Shown here piece after piece: positions 56,735-64,000 of a stretch of DNA of 64,000 bases. Both the position numbers and the translations under genes were made by a program. The stretch's first letter is position 1. Each line of letters opens with the position of its first letter. The stretch covers positions 7,787,001 to 7,851,000 of the forward strand of contig NC_085119.1 of the NCBI RefSeq assembly GCF_030269925.1. The letters run 5' to 3'. This stretch comes from Bombyx mori. Lineage: Eukaryota; Arthropoda; Insecta; Lepidoptera; Bombycidae. The notes under the pieces were generated by a model that was not told the origin of the DNA, searched no databases, and worked only from the letters and a program-made list of their open reading frames with translations.

Positions 56735-59700
56735 TTTCAATTTGTTCAATTTTTTTTATGTTTAATTGTCGTCGGTCCTTAACAAGTATACCAAATTTTG
56801 AGTTAATCCGACGTTTTGAAGGGGGTCAAAATCATGTTCAAAGATTCCGTTACAAACACACATACGTCTGAAGCTAATAAAAGCGTATTAAAAAAAGAGC
56901 TTATATATACAAATATAGTACCCAAGCTTAGGTTTAAAACTAAGAAAAAAAAATGTCATTATTTATTGTGTTATGATTCCATTTGGCACATAAATCACGC
57001 CACTATAGATCCAGGAATAAATTAATAAATAATGTTCCAGCCAATCCGTTATTTGGCAACAAACTGTATTTAACTCCAATTAATAGTAGGCTAAGGCAAA
57101 AAAATCTCAATCGTAATTAATCAACGATAAGGCATCGGCAGTATACCGACGAAAGCGCCTATTGACGAAAACTTAGATTGTAATCGATTCATAAACCTTG
57201 CAGCGTGTTAATTATAAGCCACCGGAGCGCGGACGTATGAGCCTGCGCTGCTGAGACTGATTCGCCGCGAGCATTGGCTCCCAATGCTGCTTCGATCGCT
57301 GATGTGAGAACTATTTTATCCGCGGTGATTTTTCACAGTCGCAACCTTAAATTATTGGGGTTCTCGCCTTTGTAATTATTACTTTTGTATTTTGAGACAC
57401 TCCGATATTTTTTTTAGGACGATAAAACCTCGTTGCACCTGCACCATTATTGTGTGTCCGAAAATGTTTTGTAATTATGAATTATTTTCGATTTTTTTTC
57501 TCGGCCTTTAACCTGAAATTAGTCTCCAGAAGTTTTGAAGGGCCTCTGTAATTAAAGCGTTCCTTGATTAAAGTAAACAATGTATAGGGCGGTAATTATT
57601 GCTGTGTAATATCATAGTTAGTTTAACTGAAGCGTACGTTTGGCATGACATCGCAAACACTTGGTCGAATGCGATTAATTTTTTGAATTACATCTCTGGA
57701 GGGGTATTATTAAAACACGTGGAGCACTTTGTATTTGTTTAAGAGTCGTGAACGAAAGATATTGAAGGCACCCATGCGATTATTTCGAACTGCACGCTCT
57801 ATCATTATCTTCCCTGCGTTTCCTTACAAAAGAGCTCGAAACCTCAAAGCGTTTTCATTCTAAAGTTATTTTTTTTTTTATATTAGAATAGTTCGGTATG
57901 AATTTCTACGACAGAAGTAATCTAATTGAATCTAGGTTATATCGGTCGTAAGTTCCTTAACTTAGGGCCGTAGTTTGAGTGTCAATCAATTTCCGCTGGT
58001 GGTGATTTTGTAACGTCACGTGGCAGGTTCCCACGGAAGCCTGGCTAGGAACCGCCCAGGGCTGTCATGTACAACCACTTACGTATTTAATACACGTACA
58101 AGTACATAGCCTTAGCTCGCGAGTCATTATCTAGCCCAAACAATTTTCAAGCTGACGGCATGGAAATGAGTACGTATAAATAACGTTGCTTGGCTGGCTT
58201 TAGTTTTAAAACGGCTTATGAATGCAATATGAGCACTTTAACAGATTTTATATTTGATTATCAAAGATGTCAAATACTGGAATATTATCGATTTGAAGTT
58301 TCTTACATTGTGCGAGTAATTTTATGAAAATCATTTATGTTTGTATATATGAATGAACTATTAAGTGAATTTTGTTCAAAGGTCCAAGATTTAGTTTTTG
58401 GGACAAAGTTCCTAAGTATCAGTTTTGTAAGCATAAATCCTTTAAAATCCATAATGAAAATCCAAAATGAACCGGGATTAGTCCGTAGGATTTTTTTTTC
58501 TGAGATCTTGTGAAAATTAAACAATTTGTTTATTTTTTATGAATTTATTGCTAGAATAAAATCTATTTTACTTTTCTAAATCAGTTACGCAATGTCAATT
58601 ATATTTTATGTATAGAAGCAATGAAATCATAAAGCGAATAATTTCATATTTAACCTCTTATTTTGTTTCTTTATAGTCAAATTTGATTGTCCACTAATGA
58701 TACCTACTCAAGATGATTGCCTGCGGATCACCGCAGCGTATAATGAATCCATATTTAAGCATTCATCCTATAATCAAAACTGAATTATCGGGGTTGACAT
58801 TTTTTCGACAAAAACGATGCTTTTTCTTTTTATGCTCCAGTTCCTGCGGTTAATTTGATTTTTTAATGTTCCATTTCAAAGACATGATGTTTTTAGAAAT
58901 CGACTTGGCTAGTTCAATTACAGGTAGCAGTAATTATATGATATAGTAATGCTATTAAGCCTTTAAACGTTCGCGTGAATGTGACATGACGATCGCTTTA
59001 TTGAATATGTTATGGACGTGGTGGATTTAAGTAATGAACGGATGATTTTATAGCGGCTTTTCTTTAAGTCAAATTAGTTTTAGTAAAACTTATTTTTGTC
59101 TTGTTTGTGAATTTTCTGATTGTCTCGACCCACTTCTTTGTACACAATGTTGAAGAGTAGTTTGCGGGGTTATTTTGTGAATAGAAGTTTTTTTTTGTTG
59201 TTTTTTATTTAACAAAAAACATGTATGTATGTATTTAAATTTAAATTAACATCAAACGCTGTTTAGGTGTGATTGACACGAAATTATTTTGTTTATTAAT
59301 GTTTGAGGGCTTTAAAATATCTATGTAGATCAGTTTTTTCAATAAAAGAAGTGTATTAACAAATTTTGGTGCATAATTTTATATCATCATAGCTTAGTGT
59401 GATTTTTGTAGACTGCTCCTTTGAATGCAGGCTCTAACTGTTTCCAAATGAAAAATCGATTAATCACCGAATCATGGCATCGTTAACACGTATCGCATTA
59501 TGTTCAATAAACCGGGCTATCCAGGCCCACTTTGCCGCTTAAGATTTTGATCTATTAGTCGGATGACAGTGCATTACTGGCGGAGGTACACTAGCGCCAG
59601 TCATAGGGTAATGTGAAATACCCCTAATACAAATTTAATTAACTCGATTCTGGCCTTTTCTGCGTCGCTTAAAAGGTTCTTTATAGAGGAGCCGTTTAAT

Positions 59701-61000
59701 GAGTTTAAACCATTATTGTGGGTTGTGTAGAAAATTACTAGGCTTCGTTTTGGTTAAGTGTTGTGTCTTCGATTTACACTTAACTGGATCGATGATGAAT
59801 GATCGTTTACAACTTTTGATAGTGAATTTACACAAATAAGTAGAATGAAGGAATAGATTTGTGCGTGTTGGGGAACAATCAATAAAGGGTTCCGTAGTTG
59901 AAACGAAAATGTTCGGGACGGAAATGAAAAATTAAGCATTACCGTTTTTTTTTAGTTTTAACCCCGTAACATGTTATCTTGTTGAAAACAATTTTGGTTG
60001 ATATATTTTAAGATGGACGGCCACGTGATATAGGCGTTACACTATCTGGCACCGGAACACTAAGTGTCGGTCATGTTCAATTTAATGAAACCGTGAAGTT
60101 TTTTTAAAGTTTTCCTTTAAATATTCATTTGCCGAATCCTGATTATCCTTGTAAGGATAACGGATCAAACTGTTTAAAATATTGAATTGTCATTGGTCTT
60201 TAATAAGTAGGTGCTTAGCCTACTCCTAGTGTTAGAGCTGAAGGCGTCTAATGCAAGAGACATTGGATCCGATCTGGATCTGTTAGGACCTCTACTGCAA
60301 GTTTAAAAATAGTAGACTGAGTTTTATTCAATCTTACAATAAAGTTTTGAATGAAATAGGAATGTACGTAAGCTAATGACTTAAAGCCTTTGACTCCTAA
60401 TATTGAACAGCTTAAATAATTACGAGAATTTCAATTTTTCATCGTGTACCACACACACATACGCACACTTTATATGTAGTTGTATTTTTTTAAATTCCTT
60501 AAAGTGGTCGTGTTCAAGAGGTAAGATCGCGCCGGGAGCACACGCGCGGTTTTCACGCAAATAATACATATTTTGCAGCATTTTCAGTGCCTCACACGAT
60601 CCGCCTCTGTCTAGGCAATGCCAATAATTGGCCCCGGTCATGCGATTACGTTTCTAGCCGATTTAATTATCGTAAAATGATCGGTGTGCCGGCCTGCCGC
60701 AATTTAGCTATCAATCAATAGAGAACGGCTCGAGTATCGGCACTCTACTGGTAATGGCGATATGGATTTTCAATAGTTACAGCGGAACAGGTGAAAGGCA
60801 ATGTCAGATTAAAGAGAAACAATTCGATTTGTAATGTTCTCAGCTGTTGAATTAAAAATCATTTTACATAATAAAAAGTTTTTATCTTTAATTATATGTA
60901 GCATTCTTGAGAAAGATACATTTATTGATTACTAAGTGGCGTAATTAGTTGGTTTATAAGCATAGTTGGTGAGTGTAAAGGTAGTAGTGGGGCAGATGAA
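56735..61000. other. Unassigned, repeat-poor part of eyg intron 2
   Basis: Several GC-richer patches (57100-57350 with an AGCATTGG-CTC-CCAATGCT hairpin at 57270-57288; 58010-58100; 60500-60660) stand out from AT-rich sequence. No exon features found. Confidence 0.35.
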
Positions 61001-61002
61001 TA

Positions 61003-61128
61003 ATTAGCGGCTTGGTTGCATCAGCAGTAGTCTTCGCTGTGCCCCTAGCATTGCTGATGTTCGTAACTAATGGTGACTACTTACAATGAGGCGGGCTGTA
61101 TGATCGTCCGCTTGTAGCGGCAATTAAA
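61003..61128 (+). mobile_element. Diverged LINE 3' tail (1740-2180 family)
   Basis: AGCGGCTTGG, GTGCCCCTAGCATTGCTGAT, GGTGACTACTTACAATGAGG and GTATGATCGTCCGC keep the order of the family tail with many substitutions. Confidence 0.5.
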
Positions 61129-61477
61129 GAATAGCCCAATCATAAAGGCGTAGTTATGTGTAAATAATTAAAAAATGATACAGAACGCAAGCGATAAGAA
61201 ATATAATAAAAATTTTGGTGGCGCGATAAATACGGAAACACAGTTGTATGTGTATATGAATGTGTACATATATGTATATGTATTTCACTGAATTGATACA
61301 TCGCGCGTAGTTCGTTTCCAAATGATTCTTGTCCACCTGATGGTTGTCTGGAAGAGATCGCTCTTAGCGATAAGACCGCCAATTGTACTTTTTTGGGTTT
61401 AATGTAAGTGCGATACAGTAATGTTTATTTATATTATTTATATATTATATTGTTTTTTGGTGTACAATAAAGGATAG

Positions 61478-61501
61478 TCTCTCTCTCTCTCTCTCTCTCT
61501 C
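61478..61501. repeat. (TC)n microsatellite
   Basis: Twelve uninterrupted TC units in eyg intron 2. Confidence 0.9.
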
Positions 61502-61856
61502 ACACAGTTGAGGTGTTAAACTGTGACTGAGGTTTTACGAAAACGTTTCGAAAGTATCAGTAATGCGGGAACTTCACAATGATATTTTGTTTTCGTAACG
61601 GTTTCAGCGGCGTTATTTAGATCAATCAAAAAGACGATTCATAATTTTTTTGTTAAAATAACATAATTGACAGCAATTTATGCCTTCGTGGAGGTTTTAA
61701 TATATCCTATGAATTCACAAACGTACAGACTCTAAATATAAATAGTGTTCAAAAAAGGAAGAAAAAAAAAAGGATACACTCGTCAACATAGTTACATATT
61801 AACAAAACACACTAAAAATGCTCAATTTATCAGTCAATAGTAGACATTCTTGAGAA

Positions 61857-62097
61857 TAGTTCCGAAAGTCTATAACCGGTGTGTGTTGCCAGTGATGACA
61901 TACGGCAGTGAAACGTGGTCGCTGACAGTAGGGTCACTTAAAGAGCAAAGGAGAGGGCTATGCTCGGATTTTCCCTGCGAAATTGAATTAGGAACGAGGA
62001 GATTCGCAGAAGAACCGAGGTAACTGACACAGCCCGAAGGATTGCAAGATTGAAATGGCAATGGGCAAGGCGCATTGCCCGTAGAACTGATGGAATT
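61857..62097 (+). mobile_element. RTE-clade LINE C-terminal fragment
   Basis: KVYNRCVLPVMTYGSETWSL, TVGSLKEQRRG and, after frameshifts, LKWQWARRIARRTDG follow the RTE C-terminal order (VMTYG.ETW ... R.RN.EIRRRT ... KL.W.WAGH.ARR). Stops and shifts make it a dead copy. Confidence 0.75.
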
Positions 62098-62099
62098 AC

Positions 62100-64000
62100 A
62101 AAAGTATTATAATTAAAATATCTATTTTAAATGGTTTTTTTTGAAGTCACCATGGTTTGATACTACAGTTCTGCATTTCTACCAATGGTTCCACATCACA
62201 GCTGGGCGACAGCATTCACGATGATTGAATATATGGATTCCGATGGCCACTTAACTTTAGTTACCTACATCATAGTAATCGTCAACATAGCAAAAAAGCT
62301 ACCCAGATCTAAATTAGAAACTATGTAAGAGAAGGGTTTTATTATTACGCGACTCATGTACTCTAGTTCTGAAAGATAATCAATTTGCATATGAATAATA
62401 TGTAAATACAATCAAAGTATATGCGACAAAATCAGATAGCGCCACTGTTGTATTTACAGACATGACTTGGTAGAAAAAAGTTGATGCCCATTACGTAAAT
62501 TATTAAAATTCAAAATATCAAATTTAAAGATTGTATAAGAATACATACCTTTGGGAATCTTTTTGTAAAATTGAAAACGAAACTTCGTCACCTATTAGGG
62601 CATGGAGTCGCAGTCGTCCTGCAGTGCTGCTATTTTATTGTTTTTGCCGCTCAGCCCTCGTTTTCGGCGGTGAGCTTTAGTTTTATCAAGACATAAAGGC
62701 CCTTATGAATTCATCTTGAATAGCGTTGACAAAAATGTGAATATAAATTATACGTTGAATAATTCAGCGTGTTATCGGTATGGACGGGAATGGTGTGCGG
62801 CAAAAACGTTCCGTGGTCGCCCGCCGCCGGCAGGAATGCTGCTGTTAAGTTTTTACGTAATTGTCCTGAAGCACGCACTCATCCATTATCTAACTTAAGT
62901 ATGACTAACTCCATTGTGCGATGTATTTTTTATTTATCGAGAATTTAAGCCATTAACTCCGGCCATGGAGTAGCGTATACGCAGCGTTCGTACAAAACGA
63001 ACCAGCTCGGAATCTAATTGGTGCGCGATTATTTGTAATCTTTGTAATATCGACGCGTAACTTCCTCGTCATCATTTTAATCGATCGTTATGTTTGAAAA
63101 CAAAAGCATGAAACGTAACGCGAAATGAATTAAAAATTCAGACCTCGCACGGTCGGGTTTCATTTAGCCCGACGTCAATGATCCTGAAATTATAAATACT
63201 AATTTGAGACTCATTGTTATTCTGACCGCCGTGCTCGATTATCGATTTTTTACAGGACCGAACGTCCACCTTCCTTTAAAGTAAGAAAACACAAGTCATT
63301 TAATGTCCACTCGAAACATAAATTCAGCCTTCAGAACATTAATATAAGAGCTGAGAAGGAAAATCTGTTAAGGTTGTGATACAGAGAATCGATTCGCGAC
63401 AAGTAAATTGCGTTTACTCACGTTTAGCGCTCAATGAAATTGCATCAATCGGTAGCGTGTTGCTATTATTGGCATTTTTATTTGTGACTCTAATTTGATT
63501 TAAAATCTTTTATTTATTTCTTTGCGTCGAAAACAGGTGCCATTGCACTTGATTAATTTTACCGCTTTCATGAATCACGAACATCGACACACATTTCATA
63601 GAAAAACTAAAACAATTTTTCGGATTTCAATATTTTTTTAGAGTGAACTGTAGTTCGTCTTATATTTTATCCACTATAATCAATTTCAGTAAACTTGTAA
63701 AAATGAAGTGTTAAATACATTGAGCTATTATTATTTATAATTGTATTATGTTATTATTCTGCAACAAAATGCTAAATTATTATTTTTTTCAGTTGATTTC
63801 ATTCCAAGTCTTTTTGTTGTTGTTTGTGTATTGTTATTATGCTCGTAATGCCTTCGATCATTCAATTTCATATATTATTTAGAGAGCTTTTGTTTTACTA
63901 GTGGAAAATTATGGCCGTTGTGATATTTTTGAGTCTAGAGGAAATTTTTCTTAGTTATCTCTTGTTGGAGGAATAGTGGGTGGCAGTGGTGGTCGTAACT
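62100..64000. other. Unassigned end of window, eyg intron 2
   Basis: GC-richer patches at 62590-62870 and 62950-63240. No paired-domain RED or homeodomain coding recognised. Confidence 0.35.

Larger units (their letters stand above)
54308..64000 (+). other. eyg: eyg intron 2 (partial, runs off the window)
   Basis: Starts at GTGAGT after coding exon 2. No reading frame resembling the RED subdomain (GGSKP..ATP) or a homeodomain was found up to 64000, so the intron exceeds 9.6 kb. It contains a mariner, a fold-back MITE, an RTE fragment and several GC-richer unassigned patches. Confidence 0.7.

Noticed and set aside
1..64000. CRISPR array, operon or other prokaryote-type system
   Set aside because: All signals are eukaryotic and lepidopteran. 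No regularly spaced repeats or clustered coding genes exist.
1..64000. A previously undescribed multi-gene biological system
   Set aside because: Only one host gene fragment is supported. Everything else recognisable is mobile-element sequence, and unexplained parts lack coding evidence.

Overview
The window is typical lepidopteran nuclear DNA, almost certainly Bombyx (B. mori or a close relative). The main evidence is about twenty full, truncated or eroded copies of the tRNA-derived Bm1-type SINE. Alongside them are lepidopteran non-LTR retrotransposon ends, RTE and Jockey remnants, mariner and pogo relatives, and Helitron-like termini. The background is AT-rich with small GC-rich islands.

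Only one host gene can be supported: the 5' half of a Pax-family transcription factor gene, eyegone (eyg, or its paralogue twin of eyegone), on the plus strand. Coding exon 1 (42337-42466) is too short to stand out as an open frame. It has a good start context, an in-frame stop just upstream and a GTACGT donor. Coding exon 2 (54110-54307) encodes a Ser/Gly/Pro-rich linker and then a segment that aligns without gaps to helices 2-3 of the paired-domain PAI subdomain. Both exons end in phase 1, so they join cleanly through an 11.6 kb intron. The next intron runs past the right end of the window (more than 9.6 kb). The RED subdomain and homeodomain exons must lie beyond 64000.

Layout: 1-42 kb is intergenic or upstream DNA with no supported host gene. 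It holds Bm1 SINEs, 5'-truncated LINEs (two with 13-bp target duplications), a mariner fossil (11.56-12.72 kb), two MITEs with perfect 32-34 bp inverted repeats (15.85 and 25.28 kb), a Jockey fragment (27.6-28.2 kb), a pogo-like element with a PHD-finger tail (35.48-36.74 kb) and a non-autonomous Helitron (38.77-39.20 kb). 42.0-42.47 kb is the eyg 5' leader and exon 1. 42.5-54.1 kb is intron 1, loaded with SINEs and LINE ends. 54.3-64 kb is intron 2, with a near-complete but dead mariner (54.62-55.88 kb), a fold-back MITE (56.37-56.73 kb), one RTE fragment and several GC-richer patches that could be cis-regulatory.

I found no evidence of a new multi-gene system. The most informative points are the split eyg start with an upstream frame overlapping its initiation codon, the residual PAI segment, the mariner with a substituted catalytic aspartate, the pogo-like element with repeated subterminal motifs, and the recurrent junctions between Bm1 and Jockey 3' sequence.
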